A stretch of DNA of 64,000 bases from an uncultured Lachnospiraceae bacterium (GCA_945929965.1 CAMEOT010000014.1:1-64000); one strand, 5' to 3'; numbered from the stretch's first letter, positions 17,472 to 27,614 are shown. Program-made: numbers and translations. Notes: generated by a model not told the origin, from the letters alone.

Positions 17472-20400
17472 ATGAACAGCAGAACGTTATGGAATGATAA
17501 TTGGTATTTTGCCAAAACGGAATTAGGTGTGAACTGGGAAGACAGGCAGATCTGGGAAGCCAAAATGCAGCCGGTGGATCTGCCCCATGACTGGTTGATC
17601 TATGATACGAAGAATCTCTATGAAGACAGCATTGGCTGGTATCGGAAGAACTTTGCCTATGCCCCGGATAAAACAGGAAATGATGACCGTGTCATCCTCC
17701 GCTTTGAAGGTGTCTACATGGATTCTTCTATTTATGTAAACGGTGAGTACCTTGGCGACTGGAAATATGGCTATTCTACCTTTGACTGGGATATTACGGA
17801 TGCTTTACATGAGGGAGACAATGAAATCGTTCTGCGCGTCGTATTTCAGGCGCCCAACAGCAGATGGTACAGCGGTGCCGGAATCTACCGGAATGTGTGG
17901 ATGATCCGGCTGCCTGAGACACATATTCCTCTGGACGGCATCTATACATCTTCTGTTGAGACAAAAAAGGGTTATGACCTGACCATCGACACGGAACTGG
18001 AATGGGGAACAGATAGTGGAAATTACGAACTGGAATACTGTCTGCGAGATGCTGATAACAGCAAAAGTCCCTTAGGAACGGAAAATTCGGAGCTCTTCCG
18101 GGTAAAACAGCCCCTCACCTGTGGACAGAACAAGATATCCGTGACGATCCCTGTGGATAATCCCAGAAAATGGGACATTACGGATCCTTACTTGTATGAT
18201 CTGCAGGTATGCCTGTGGAGAGTGCAGGAGACCAGCAGCCGGGAACTGTGTCAGGAAGAACATCTGCGTATCGGTTTCCGCACCATACAGTTTGATCCCA
18301 ACCGTGGTTTTTTATTAAATGGCAGGAAGATCCGCCTGAACGGTACCTGTGACCATCATGACCTCGGAGCATTGGGAGCGGCTTTCCACAAGGAAGCCAT
18401 GCGCCGTAAATTCAAACTCATGCGTTCCATGGGCGTTAATGCCCTGCGGACTTCCCACAACATGCCGGCGGTGGAAGTGATGGAGCTGGCGGACGAGATG
18501 GGATTTCTGGTATTGTCCGAAGCCTTTGACATGTGGGAGATGGCGAAAAATCCATATGATTACGCCAGATTTTTCAAGGAGTGGATGGAGAAGGATGTCC
18601 GCAGCTGGATCCGCAGAGACCGCAATCACCCCTCTGTTATCATGTGGAGCATCGGCAACGAGATTCCGGACACCCATGCGGATGCCCATGGACAGGAGAT
18701 CACCGAAAGTCTCATTGCCGCAGTCAGAAAGTGGGACTACCGTAATGTGGCGCCTGTGACCATCGGTTCGAACTATATGCCATGGGAAAATGCCCAGAAA
18801 TGTGCAGATATCGTGAAACTGGCGGGATATAATTACGCGGAAAAATATTATGAAGAGCACCATAAAAAGTATCCGGACTGGATCATTTACGGAAGTGAGA
18901 CTTCTTCTGTCGTACAGAGCCGCAGCATCTATCATTTCCCGCTGGATCGGGCGACACTGATCGAAGCAGACGAACAGTGCTCCGCTCTGGGTAACAGTAC
19001 TACCAGCTGGGCAGCCAAAAATACGGAATACTGTATCATTATGGACAGAGATACCCCCTATTCCTGTGGACAGTTCATCTGGACAGCCATTGACTACATC
19101 GGTGAGCCGACACCTTATCAGACGAAAAACAGCTATTTCGGGCAGATGGATACAGCGGGATTTCCGAAGGATTCCTACTATCTCTTCCGCGCAGAGTGGA
19201 CAGATGTGAAAAAAGATCCCATGATTCATGTCTATCCGTACTGGGATTTCAACCCGGGGCAGCAGGTGGATGTGCGGATCACCAGCAATGCTCCGGAGGT
19301 GGAACTGTTCGTAAACGGTGTATCACAGGGAAGACAGCAGATCGATCATGAAAAGGGAACGGTGTTGCAGCCTTCCTGGAAAGTACCTTATGTGCCCGGC
19401 AGCATCTGTGCTGTGGCTTACGATGAGACCGGCAGAGAGATCGCAAGGCAGGAGAGACATTCCTTCGGCAACACCGATCATTATGTATTAAAAGCAAACA
19501 AAACCACTCTGCGTGCCGATGGCGAAGATATGATCTTCCTGGAGATTGCGGCAGAAGATAAGGACGGACATCCCGTGGAAAATGCTTCCGATTATGTGAG
19601 AGTGACCGTGGAAGGTGCCGGAAGACTGATAGGACTGGATAACGGTGACAGTACTGACTACGATGCCTATAAGGGAACTATCCGCAAGCTGTTCCAGGGG
19701 AAGCTTCTGGCGATGATCGCTGCGAAAACAATCCCCGGAGAGATTCGTGTGACCGTGGAGGACGCATGGACAGCCACGACAGTAGTCAAGACTCCGGACA
19801 ATGCAGCTGCCGGGCGCCGCACGGCGACAATGACGCTGCATGCTATCGAAGCACCGATCCGTCCCGGTATCTGTGCAACGGAAGAAAACAGAGAATATCC
19901 GCCTGCCTTCGTGGAACCCGGATTCGTGCCGGTACGTAAGCTGGAACTGAGTGCAGCCGCAACGACGCTGACACCGGAAAACCCTTCTGTACTGCTGCAC
20001 ACCCGTATTTATCCTATGGAAGCCACTGACCGTAAGCTTCTGTGGAGCATTACGGATGCCACAGGTATTCCCAGCCCGATCGCAAAGCCGGAAGAGCTTC
20101 CGGACGGCGAAGGCATCCGTATCACAGGCATCAGTGACGGAAGCTTCCAGGTGAGATGTATGTCCTGCAACGGTACACCTTCTGTGAAAATGATCTCACA
20201 GCTGGAGTTTCAGGTGGAGGGAATGGGACAGACGTTTCGGTCACCTTATGAACCGGTTACTGCTATTTCCTATGACACAAGCTTTGGCGGGGATGTAAGC
20301 CGCGGTGTGGAGAACAGTGCCGGAACGGATAAAGCACAGCCTACCGGTCTGGTTTATAGATCCGTAGATTTCGGCGAATTCGGAAGTGATGAGATCACGC

Positions 20401-21017
20401 TGGCTATTTTTGCCAATGACAATGATCCACACAGGATCCGAATCTATGAAGGAGAATCCGGCGGTAATGCATCCTGTGAGTCCGGAACACTTGTGGGAGA
20501 GTTTACTTATCAGAAACCGGGTATCTGGGAAGTATTCCAACCGCAGACCTTTACACTGCCAAGGAGATTGCATGGAGTAACCAATCTGACAATTGTGTCG
20601 GAAGATAAATTTTTCCTAAAGGAGTTTCATTTTACCAAACAGGAGAAAGCTTATGCGAGACTGTCTGCCCTCACAGACGGCGTTACTTATGGAGACAGCT
20701 TTGTGAGAACCGCGGATGCCATTGAACAGATCGGCAACAATGTTTCTCTGGAATTTGCGGATATGGATTTTGGAACAGAAGGAACTGACAGTATCGTCAT
20801 ATGCGGAAGGACACCTCTGCAGCACAATACGATACAGTTACGATTCAGCAATGGGGAGACGCAGGTATTACCCTTCCCGCATAGCGGAGAATATCGTGAG
20901 ATGCGATTCCCAATACAGAAAGTGACGGGAGAACAGAAGGTGACATTTGTCTTTCTGCCGGGCTGTAATTTTGATTTCAAATGGTTCCGGTTTGAAAAAA
21001 GCGGATCGGAGGAGTAA
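17472..21017 (+). CDS. Large intracellular GH2 glycoside hydrolase (beta-galactosidase-like)
   Basis: This 1181-residue GH2 enzyme is ordered as a jelly-roll sugar-binding domain (about 1-165), an Ig-like domain, and a TIM barrel with acid/base E397 in MWSIGNEIPD and nucleophile E476 in IYGSETSSV. It continues with DUF4982- and Ig-like domains (about 590-780) and C-terminal beta-sandwich modules (about 820-1180), among them repeated IGNNVSLEFADMDFG-type carbohydrate-binding folds. There is no signal peptide. Beta-galactosidase is the commonest activity, but beta-mannosidase, beta-glucuronidase and alpha-L-arabinopyranosidase occur in similarly built proteins. The amylase lipoprotein gene starts 6 bases after its stop, giving an odd pair of a cytoplasmic and a surface enzyme. 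Confidence 0.85.
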   Translation: MNSRTLWNDNWYFAKTELGVNWEDRQIWEAKMQPVDLPHDWLIYDTKNLYEDSIGWYRKNFAYAPDKTGNDDRVILRFEGVYMDSSIYVNGEYLGDWKYGYSTFDWDITDALHEGDNEIVLRVVFQAPNSRWYSGAGIYRNVWMIRLPETHIPLDGIYTSSVETKKGYDLTIDTELEWGTDSGNYELEYCLRDADNSKSPLGTENSELFRVKQPLTCGQNKISVTIPVDNPRKWDITDPYLYDLQVCLWRVQETSSRELCQEEHLRIGFRTIQFDPNRGFLLNGRKIRLNGTCDHHDLGALGAAFHKEAMRRKFKLMRSMGVNALRTSHNMPAVEVMELADEMGFLVLSEAFDMWEMAKNPYDYARFFKEWMEKDVRSWIRRDRNHPSVIMWSIGNEIPDTHADAHGQEITESLIAAVRKWDYRNVAPVTIGSNYMPWENAQKCADIVKLAGYNYAEKYYEEHHKKYPDWIIYGSETSSVVQSRSIYHFPLDRATLIEADEQCSALGNSTTSWAAKNTEYCIIMDRDTPYSCGQFIWTAIDYIGEPTPYQTKNSYFGQMDTAGFPKDSYYLFRAEWTDVKKDPMIHVYPYWDFNPGQQVDVRITSNAPEVELFVNGVSQGRQQIDHEKGTVLQPSWKVPYVPGSICAVAYDETGREIARQERHSFGNTDHYVLKANKTTLRADGEDMIFLEIAAEDKDGHPVENASDYVRVTVEGAGRLIGLDNGDSTDYDAYKGTIRKLFQGKLLAMIAAKTIPGEIRVTVEDAWTATTVVKTPDNAAAGRRTATMTLHAIEAPIRPGICATEENREYPPAFVEPGFVPVRKLELSAAATTLTPENPSVLLHTRIYPMEATDRKLLWSITDATGIPSPIAKPEELPDGEGIRITGISDGSFQVRCMSCNGTPSVKMISQLEFQVEGMGQTFRSPYEPVTAISYDTSFGGDVSRGVENSAGTDKAQPTGLVYRSVDFGEFGSDEITLAIFANDNDPHRIRIYEGESGGNASCESGTLVGEFTYQKPGIWEVFQPQTFTLPRRLHGVTNLTIVSEDKFFLKEFHFTKQEKAYARLSALTDGVTYGDSFVRTADAIEQIGNNVSLEFADMDFGTEGTDSIVICGRTPLQHNTIQLRFSNGETQVLPFPHSGEYREMRFPIQKVTGEQKVTFVFLPGCNFDFKWFRFEKSGSEE

Positions 21018-21023
21018 GAGAAA

Positions 21024-22769
21024 ATGATGAGCAGATGGAACAGAAAATTACGGGCATTGATACTTGCAGCAGGGATGACGGTATCTCTGGCTGCCTGCGG
21101 AGGAAGCGACCAGGCAGTAGGTGGCGAGCCTGCGGGTACACAGGATGGAACTGCCACCCAACAGAACCAGAGCACGGGCAGCAACACCGACAGTACTGCA
21201 GCGTTAGCGCAGGATGCCCGGGCGTTACAGATCATAGACGACAACTACCGCACCTACTACGAGCTTTTTGTTTATTCCTTCTATGACAGTGACGGTGACG
21301 GCATCGGTGACCTGCAGGGAGTCCTGGACAAGCTGGACTACCTGAATGATGGTGACGATACGACGGATACGGATTTAGGGATCAACGGCATCTGGCTCAT
21401 GCCTGTAATGCCCTCCACGACCTATCATAAATACGACACTACGGATTATGAGAATATCGATCCGCAGTATGGTACTCTGGATGATTTTCAGAAGCTGCTG
21501 ACAGCCTGCCATGACCGTGGGATCCGTGTGATCCTGGATCTGGCGATGAACCATTCTTCCAGCAGACATCCATGGTTTTTACAGGCAACGGAGTATCTGA
21601 AAAATCTGCCGGAGGGAGTACAGCCTGACTCCGCAGAATGTCCTTATGTAGATTATTACCATTTTTCAAAGGAAGCCCAGAGCGGATATGCGCAGGTAAA
21701 TGGGACAGACTGGTATTATGAAGCAAGATTCTGGGACGGCATGCCGGATCTGGATCTGCAGAATGAAGCGGTGCGCCGGGAATTTGAGCAGGTGGCAGAT
21801 TTCTGGCTGGATATGGGAGTGGATGGTTTCCGCCTGGATGCGGTGAAGGAATACGTCACCGGCTCTGTGGAAGACAATGTCGAGATTTTAAGCTGGTTTG
21901 CCGATTATGTCCATGGCAAGGACCCGGAGAATTATCTGGTGTGTGAATGTTGGACAGATCAGAATACCTATGCGCAATATTATGCGAGCGGCGTGGACAG
22001 CATGTTTGATTTTACCTTCGCTGACAAGTCCGGAATCATCGCAAATGCGGTAAACGGCAAGGCATCCGCGGCATCCTATGCAAAGAATCTGGAAGCGGAG
22101 CAGGCTATGTATGCGCAATACAATCCGGATTACATCAATGCCCCTTTTTACACGAATCATGATATGGGGCGGAGCACAGGCTACTATGCCGGGGAAAACA
22201 GTGAGGCACAGACGAAGCTTGGCAATGCCCTGAATCTGTTGTCCGGCGGAAACGCCTTCCTTTACTATGGGGAGGAACTGGGAATGAAGGGTTCCGGCAA
22301 GGATGAGAATAAGCGGGCTCCCATGTACTGGAGCAAGGATGACAAAGCGGAAGGCATGTGCAAGGGACCTGCGGATATGGAAGATTTTCAGATGAAATTT
22401 GACAGTCTGGAAGAGCAGCAGGAGGATCCGGATTCCATTTACAATTATGTAAAGCAGGCGATCCGTATCCGGAACCAGAATCCCGCTATTGCCAGAGGCA
22501 ACACCACTTATCTGGAGCAGTATTCCGGGGAAACAGTCTTTGCCCTGACCAGAAGCTATGAAGACAGTACTTTATTACTGTTGGGAAATACCTCTGCGGA
22601 AGCTGTAACGGTGGATCTTGGCGGTCTTACCGTAGGAGACACGGCAACAGAGGATCTGGTGCTGCTTGGAGAGCTTTATACCGGAGAGGAGAGCGCAAAA
22701 CGCGAAGGAACTGCGGTCACACTTCCGGCATATTCTGTTTTGATACTGGGGGAAAAAGAGGAGCTGTAA
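21024..22769 (+). CDS. GH13 alpha-amylase-type lipoprotein
   Basis: This 581-residue extracellular enzyme has an N-terminal lipoprotein signal with lipobox LAAC (Cys near residue 25), a short Gly/Thr/Gln linker and a full GH13 barrel. The four conserved regions are seen as DLAMNHSS, GFRLDAVKEY with nucleophile D272, LVCECW with acid/base E308, and FYTNHDMGR with stabiliser D380, followed by a small beta domain. It begins YRTYYELFVYSFYDSDGDGIGDLQG, typical of surface amylases and oligo-alpha-glucosidases of gut Firmicutes. It would cut starch or maltooligosaccharides at the cell surface and feed the maltodextrin importer encoded 20 kb downstream. GGAGGAG at 21007-21013 supports the start. Confidence 0.9.
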   Translation: MMSRWNRKLRALILAAGMTVSLAACGGSDQAVGGEPAGTQDGTATQQNQSTGSNTDSTAALAQDARALQIIDDNYRTYYELFVYSFYDSDGDGIGDLQGVLDKLDYLNDGDDTTDTDLGINGIWLMPVMPSTTYHKYDTTDYENIDPQYGTLDDFQKLLTACHDRGIRVILDLAMNHSSSRHPWFLQATEYLKNLPEGVQPDSAECPYVDYYHFSKEAQSGYAQVNGTDWYYEARFWDGMPDLDLQNEAVRREFEQVADFWLDMGVDGFRLDAVKEYVTGSVEDNVEILSWFADYVHGKDPENYLVCECWTDQNTYAQYYASGVDSMFDFTFADKSGIIANAVNGKASAASYAKNLEAEQAMYAQYNPDYINAPFYTNHDMGRSTGYYAGENSEAQTKLGNALNLLSGGNAFLYYGEELGMKGSGKDENKRAPMYWSKDDKAEGMCKGPADMEDFQMKFDSLEEQQEDPDSIYNYVKQAIRIRNQNPAIARGNTTYLEQYSGETVFALTRSYEDSTLLLLGNTSAEAVTVDLGGLTVGDTATEDLVLLGELYTGEESAKREGTAVTLPAYSVLILGEKEEL

Positions 22770-22869
22770 TGAGCAGTAATGAGACAAAACTGCATTGACA
22801 GTCCGGAGTTCCTGTGCTACTGTAAGAATACGCAAATGCAATGAGGAAGAGAGTATTTATCATAGAAGT

Positions 22870-23134
22870 TTTACAGAGAACATTCCGTATGGCTGAGAGG
22901 AATGGAACGGACAGATAGAGAAGATGACTTCTGAGCGGCGCACCGAACGGATACCGGAGCGAATAGGAACGGTAGAAGCAAGGCTGCGACAGGATCCGCC
23001 TGTTACAGCGGATAGGGTTACGGACCCGAAGAGGTCTGTGCTGTGAGGTACAGACGAAGAGAAGTGGTAACACGAGATTATGCTCGTCTTCTTGAAGAAC
23101 TTCATGTTCTTTCAGGAGACGGGCTTTTATTTTT
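22870..23134 (+). ncRNA. T-box riboswitch leader of metG
   Basis: The 386-base gap before metG holds a T-box leader. The antiterminator carries the T-box core AAGTGGTAACACGAG at 23062-23076, whose TGGT bulge would pair with the ACCA end of uncharged tRNA. A long terminator stem pairs GCTCGTCTTCTTGAAGAAC (23082-23100) with GTTCTTTCAGGAGACGGGC (23106-23124) and ends in TTTTATTTTT. Upstream helices such as GACC/GGTC and GTCTGT/ACAGAC fit stem II/III. A possible ATG specifier is at 22924-22926 (within GAAGATGACTTC), but I did not fold stem I rigorously. Expected effect: metG is read through when tRNA-Met is uncharged. Confidence 0.88.
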
Positions 23135-23155
23135 AAGAAAAGGAGAATCAGATTT

Positions 23156-25165
23156 ATGGAAAGCAAAGGAAAATATTATCTTACAACTGCCATTGCCTAT
23201 ACGTCCGCCAAGCCGCATATCGGTAATAACTACGAGATCGTACTGGCTGACAGCATTGCACGTTTCAAGAGAAAAGAAGGTTATGATGTTTTCTTCCAGA
23301 CCGGTACCGATGAGCACGGCCAGAAGATCGAACTGAAGGCAGAGGCAGCCGGTATCACACCCAAGGAGCATGTGGACAAGATTGCCGGTGTCATCCGCGG
23401 ACTGTGTGATCTGTTAAATATTTCTTATGATAAGTTCATCCGTACTACCGATGAGGATCACGAGAAGCAGGTACAGAAGATATTCAAACGTCTCTATGAT
23501 CAGGGTGATATTTACAAGGGGGCCTATGAGGGAATGTACTGTACTCCCTGTGAGTCTTTCTGGACGGAGTCCCAGCTGGTAGACGGCAAGTGCCCGGACT
23601 GCGGCGGTGTAGTAAAGCCTGCCAAGGAGGAGGCTTACTTCTTCCGTATGAGCAAGTATGCGGACAGACTGATCAAGCACATTAATGAGCATCCCGAGTT
23701 CATTCAGCCCGTATCCCGCAAGAACGAGATGATGAACAACTTCCTGCTTCCCGGCTTACAGGATCTGTGCGTATCCCGTACTTCCTTTACCTGGGGTATT
23801 CCGGTGACTTTCGATCCCAAGCATGTCATCTATGTATGGCTGGATGCGCTGACCAACTACATCACCGGTATCGGCTACGATGCAGACGGCAACAGCACCG
23901 AGCAGTACAAGAAACTGTGGCCCGCAGACCTGCATCTGATCGGTAAGGATATCATCCGGTTCCATACCATCTACTGGCCTATTTTCCTGATGGCACTGGG
24001 CGAGCCTCTGCCGAAGCAGGTATTCGGACATCCCTGGCTCCTCATGGGCGGCGGCAAGATGAGTAAATCCAAAGGAAATGTGGTCTATGCGGATGATCTG
24101 GTAGATTATTTCGGCGTGGATGCGGTGCGTTACTATGTACTGCATGAAATGCCCTTTGAAAACGACGGTAACCTGACCTGGGAGCTGGTGGCAGAGCGTA
24201 CCAATTCCGACCTGGCCAACACCTTGGGCAACCTGGTGAACCGTACCATTTCCATGAGCAACAAATACTTTGGCGGTGTGGTAGAGAATAAAAACGTTCA
24301 GCTGACCGAGAACGACGCGGCAGTGGATGCGGATCTGAAGCAGACCGTGACCGGTACCTATGCAAAAGTTGTGGCAAAGATGGAAGAACTGCGTGTGGCA
24401 GATGCCCTGACCGAGATCTTCGGTATCTTCAAGCGCTGCAACAAATACATCGACGAGACAGAGCCCTGGGTACTGGCAAAGGACGAAGCCAAGGCAGACC
24501 GCCTGGCAACCGTACTGTATAATCTGGTGGAAGGCATCATCATCGGAGCTTCCCTGTTAGAACCCTATATGCCCGAGACAGCTGAGAAAATTGCAAAACA
24601 GCTGAACACCTCCCTGCGTGACTTTGACCAGCTGGAGCAGTTCGGCCTGTATGAGAGCGGCAACAAAGTAACCGACCAGCCCGAGATCCTCTTCGCCCGT
24701 CTGGATATGAAGGATGTAGCGAAAAAAGAGGCAGAGCTGGAAGAAGCTATGATCAAGGCAGCAGCGGAGCATGAAGCAGAAGAGGCAAATGCTGAGGCGG
24801 AGAAAGCAGAGCAGGAAGCCATCGATATCGAGCCCAAGGCAGAGATCGAATATGATGATTTTGCGAAAATGCAGTTCCAGGTAGGTGAGATCATCTCCTG
24901 TGAAGCAGTGCCCAAGTCCAAAAAGCTTCTGTGCAGCCAGGTGAAGATCGGAAGTCAGGTGCGTCAGATCGTTTCCGGCATTAAGGCTCATTACAGCCCC
25001 GAGGAAATGGTAGGCAAAAAGGTTATGGTACTGGTGAATCTGAAGCCCGCGAAACTGGCAGGAGTATTGTCCGAGGGCATGATCCTGTGTGCAGAAGATG
25101 CTGAAGGCAACCTCGCGTTGGTAACACCTGAGAAAAATATGCCGGCAGGAGCAGAGATCTGCTAA
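23156..25165 (+). CDS. metG: Methionyl-tRNA synthetase
   Basis: This 669-residue class I synthetase charges tRNA-Met. The HIGH-like motif is in AYTSAKPHIGNNYEI (near residue 15), and KMSKSKGNVVYADD near 301 is the KMSKS loop. Between them CTPCESF and CPDCGG supply a CxxC pair of zinc knuckles (about 128-147). The anticodon-binding helical domain follows. After a charged EAEEANAEAEKAEQEA linker, a C-terminal EMAP/Trbp111-type tRNA-binding domain (about 560-669, FQVGEIISCEAVPKSKKLLC) completes the dimer-forming type of MetRS. AAGGAGAAT precedes the ATG. Expression is under the T-box leader just upstream. Confidence 0.97.
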   Translation: MESKGKYYLTTAIAYTSAKPHIGNNYEIVLADSIARFKRKEGYDVFFQTGTDEHGQKIELKAEAAGITPKEHVDKIAGVIRGLCDLLNISYDKFIRTTDEDHEKQVQKIFKRLYDQGDIYKGAYEGMYCTPCESFWTESQLVDGKCPDCGGVVKPAKEEAYFFRMSKYADRLIKHINEHPEFIQPVSRKNEMMNNFLLPGLQDLCVSRTSFTWGIPVTFDPKHVIYVWLDALTNYITGIGYDADGNSTEQYKKLWPADLHLIGKDIIRFHTIYWPIFLMALGEPLPKQVFGHPWLLMGGGKMSKSKGNVVYADDLVDYFGVDAVRYYVLHEMPFENDGNLTWELVAERTNSDLANTLGNLVNRTISMSNKYFGGVVENKNVQLTENDAAVDADLKQTVTGTYAKVVAKMEELRVADALTEIFGIFKRCNKYIDETEPWVLAKDEAKADRLATVLYNLVEGIIIGASLLEPYMPETAEKIAKQLNTSLRDFDQLEQFGLYESGNKVTDQPEILFARLDMKDVAKKEAELEEAMIKAAAEHEAEEANAEAEKAEQEAIDIEPKAEIEYDDFAKMQFQVGEIISCEAVPKSKKLLCSQVKIGSQVRQIVSGIKAHYSPEEMVGKKVMVLVNLKPAKLAGVLSEGMILCAEDAEGNLALVTPEKNMPAGAEIC

Positions 25166-25261
25166 AACAGTTCAGCCATGAACAGTGCGGATGTAATGGT
25201 TACTATTTTACAAAAAAAGAAATATAGGACTTAAAATTTTATATAAAATGATATATAATGA

Positions 25262-25318
25262 ATAGGACGCAGAAGCATATGGCTGTAAATTGACATTTGC
25301 TTTATGCGTCCTATGATT
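25262..25318 (+). terminator. Hairpin downstream of metG
   Basis: ATAGGACGCA (25262-25271) pairs perfectly with TGCGTCCTAT (25305-25314), with an inner AGCA/TGCT. It is followed by GATTTT and ends only 26 bases before the next start codon, so it may insulate or attenuate the hydrolase gene. Confidence 0.65.
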
Positions 25319-25339
25319 TTCTGCAACCAAGGAGGTCTT

Positions 25340-26281
25340 ATGATCAAGGAAGAATTCTACTTTGACTCCCGGGACGGTGAGAACCGTATCCATGCAGTGC
25401 GATATACACCCGATGACGGTAACGTAAGAGGCATCGTGCAAATCGTGCACGGAATGGCAGAATACGTGGAACGCTATGAGAATCTGGCAGAATTTCTGAC
25501 GAAGAGAGGAATCCTTGTCACCGGTGAAGATCATCTGGGACATGGAAAATCTGTTTCAGAGGGTGGATCTTTCGGTTACTTTTGCGAGCAGGATCCTGCG
25601 ACGGTAGTAGTCCGGGATGTACATCGTCTGAAGAAGATCACGGAAGAACAATATCCGCAGGTGCCTTATATTATTCTGGGACACAGCATGGGATCTTTTA
25701 TTGCCAGGAATTATCTGTGCCGTTACGGCAGCGGAATAGGCGGTGCGGTCATCGTAGGTACGGGAATGCAGTCGGCGGGGCTGATCTTTGCCTCAAAAGC
25801 CATGGCGGGAATACAGAAGCTGTTCTGCGGTTCGAAGCATGTCAGCCATTTTATTGATAAGGCTGCCTTCGGAGGCTATAACAAACGAATTGATTCTCCC
25901 AGAACTTCCAGTGACTGGCTCAGCCGGAATACGGAGAATGTGGACCGCTATATCGAAGACGAACTGTGCGGATTTACCTTTACCGTGAACGGTTTTCAGA
26001 CTCTGTTTGAACTGATCCGCAGATTGCAGAAGCAGGAGAATCTGGAAAAGGTTCCCCAGAACCTGCCGATTCTTATGGTATCCGGAGCGGAAGACCCTGT
26101 GGGAGATTACGGTAAGGGTGTTCATAAGGCATGTGACTCTCTGAAGAGAGCCGGAGTGAAGAACATTACCGTGAAGCTATACGAGAATGACAGACATGAA
26201 CTCCTGAATGAAGACGACGCTGAGGTGGCAATGGAGGACATCTGGCAGTGGATCTGCAAGGAGATTCCGGGGATCGCCTGA
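25340..26281 (+). CDS. Alpha/beta hydrolase, monoacylglycerol lipase-like (serine aminopeptidase S33 fold)
   Basis: This 313-residue hydrolase shows QIVHGMAEYVERYENLAEFL (oxyanion hole HGMAE), DHLGHGKS, and the nucleophile elbow GHSMGSFIARNY (Ser near residue 107). The acid is in VSGAEDPVGDYGKG, and the catalytic His in NDRHELLNEDD. This order and these motifs are those of the Hydrolase_4 group (monoacylglycerol lipase/lysophospholipase). GGAGG at 25331-25335 selects ATG 25340 over the in-frame ATG 25304. No signal peptide is present. The substrate is probably a lipid ester, but this is not shown by sequence. Confidence 0.85.
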   Translation: MIKEEFYFDSRDGENRIHAVRYTPDDGNVRGIVQIVHGMAEYVERYENLAEFLTKRGILVTGEDHLGHGKSVSEGGSFGYFCEQDPATVVVRDVHRLKKITEEQYPQVPYIILGHSMGSFIARNYLCRYGSGIGGAVIVGTGMQSAGLIFASKAMAGIQKLFCGSKHVSHFIDKAAFGGYNKRIDSPRTSSDWLSRNTENVDRYIEDELCGFTFTVNGFQTLFELIRRLQKQENLEKVPQNLPILMVSGAEDPVGDYGKGVHKACDSLKRAGVKNITVKLYENDRHELLNEDDAEVAMEDIWQWICKEIPGIA

Positions 26282-26324
26282 GAACAGAGGCTTCCCTGAT
26301 CCTGAATCGGAGAGACGGTGCAGT

Positions 26325-26804
26325 ATGGCAGATATGGTGAATGGCTATGAGATCAGATGGGCAGAGGACAAAGACTGGATTCCTGCCATGCATATGATCT
26401 GGAAGACTTTTTTGAAATATGAGGCGGTGGATTATACAGAGGAGGGAATCCGTAATTTTCATGAATTCATTACGGATGAACACCTCTATAAGTCGTTCCG
26501 GCAGGGAAGATATCAGATGATGGTGGCTTTGGATGGCGCCAGGATCATCGGAGCGGCTTCTGTGCGGAACTACAATCATTTGTCGCTTCTTTTCGTGGAC
26601 GAAGAATATCATCACAGAGGTGTTGGCCGGAGTCTGATGGGAAGAATGTGCGAATATCTGAAAAAAGAGGCGGGGGAACGGTATATGTCGCTGAAGGCAG
26701 CTCCGTATGCCGTGGATTTCTATCGGAAACTGGGATTTCATGCAGTGCATGAGGAGGAAGCTTTTTCGGGGATCCGCGTAACACCGATGGAAAAGTTCTT
26801 ATAA
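26325..26804 (+). CDS. GNAT-family N-acetyltransferase
   Basis: This 159-residue acetyltransferase has a central acetyl-CoA signature, LFVDEEYHHRGVGRSLMGRMCEYL (pyrophosphate loop HHRGVGRSL near residue 94), and the C-terminal APYAVDFYRKLGFHAVHEEEAF strand-helix typical of GNAT enzymes. I chose ATG 26325 because everything before it in the frame is unlike the family. The ribosome site is weak. It follows the hydrolase by 43 bases in the same direction and may share its transcript. The acetyl acceptor is unknown. Confidence 0.82.
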   Translation: MADMVNGYEIRWAEDKDWIPAMHMIWKTFLKYEAVDYTEEGIRNFHEFITDEHLYKSFRQGRYQMMVALDGARIIGAASVRNYNHLSLLFVDEEYHHRGVGRSLMGRMCEYLKKEAGERYMSLKAAPYAVDFYRKLGFHAVHEEEAFSGIRVTPMEKFL

Positions 26805-26833
26805 ATTAAGCAAACGAAAAGGATATGACGTAA

Positions 26834-27544
26834 ATGAAGATTTTTGACTTGGACAGTCCGTTAATGAATGTACTCAATAAAATGGCAGACCTGATGTGGT
26901 TGAACATTCTGACTCTGATCTGCTGTATTCCCATTATTACTGCAGGAGCGGCATTTACCTCCATGCATTATGTGGCACTAAAGATCGTGCGCAATGAGGA
27001 AAGTTATATTACCAGAAGCTTTTTCAAATCATTTAAGACAAATTTCCGCCAGGCTACTCTGATCTGGCTGCTGATCCTGCTGATAGCAGCAGTACTGGGT
27101 GGAGATTATTACATTATTACCAAATCCGGAATACAGTTCAGCAGTGTACTGGTGATTCTGATCATGGCTGCGGCAGTACTTGTGATCTGTACGGCACTGT
27201 ATGTATTCCCGGTACTTGCCAAATTTGACAATACGATCATGGGAACCATCAGAAATGCTTTTATTATGAGCATTCTGCAGCTGCCCAAGACAGTTGTGAT
27301 GTTTGTGATGGCATTTTTCCCGCTGATCATATATCTGGTATCTTTACGACTGATACCGATCATCTTTCTGTTTGGTTTTTCTCTGCCTGCATATGCATCC
27401 GCAATGTTATATAATAAGTTTTTCCAAAAACTGGAAGACCAGCTTTTGTCAGAACAGGAGCCGGCACCGGAAGTATCACCGGAAGAGGATGAAAGAGTAT
27501 TTCATGATGAGATTGATGAAAGTATTAAGATAGAAGACAAGTAG
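26834..27544 (+). CDS. DUF624 (YesL-type) membrane protein
   Basis: This 236-residue membrane protein begins MKIFDLDSPLMNVLNKMADLMWLNILTLICCIPI, the hallmark N-terminus of the DUF624/YesL family, with about five hydrophobic segments and a long acidic cytoplasmic tail (PAPEVSPEEDERVFHDEIDESI). YesL-like proteins often sit beside sugar ABC transporters in Firmicutes, but their function is unknown. Here the neighbours are a GNAT gene upstream and a GGDEF protein 70 bases downstream, with MsmX further on. Length is as usual. Confidence 0.85.
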   Translation: MKIFDLDSPLMNVLNKMADLMWLNILTLICCIPIITAGAAFTSMHYVALKIVRNEESYITRSFFKSFKTNFRQATLIWLLILLIAAVLGGDYYIITKSGIQFSSVLVILIMAAAVLVICTALYVFPVLAKFDNTIMGTIRNAFIMSILQLPKTVVMFVMAFFPLIIYLVSLRLIPIIFLFGFSLPAYASAMLYNKFFQKLEDQLLSEQEPAPEVSPEEDERVFHDEIDESIKIEDK

Positions 27545-27614
27545 CTAAGATACCTGCAGGGTCAGGGCTGATGGACGAATGTTCTACAGGCAACAGATAA
27601 GGGGTGTTCAGAAT

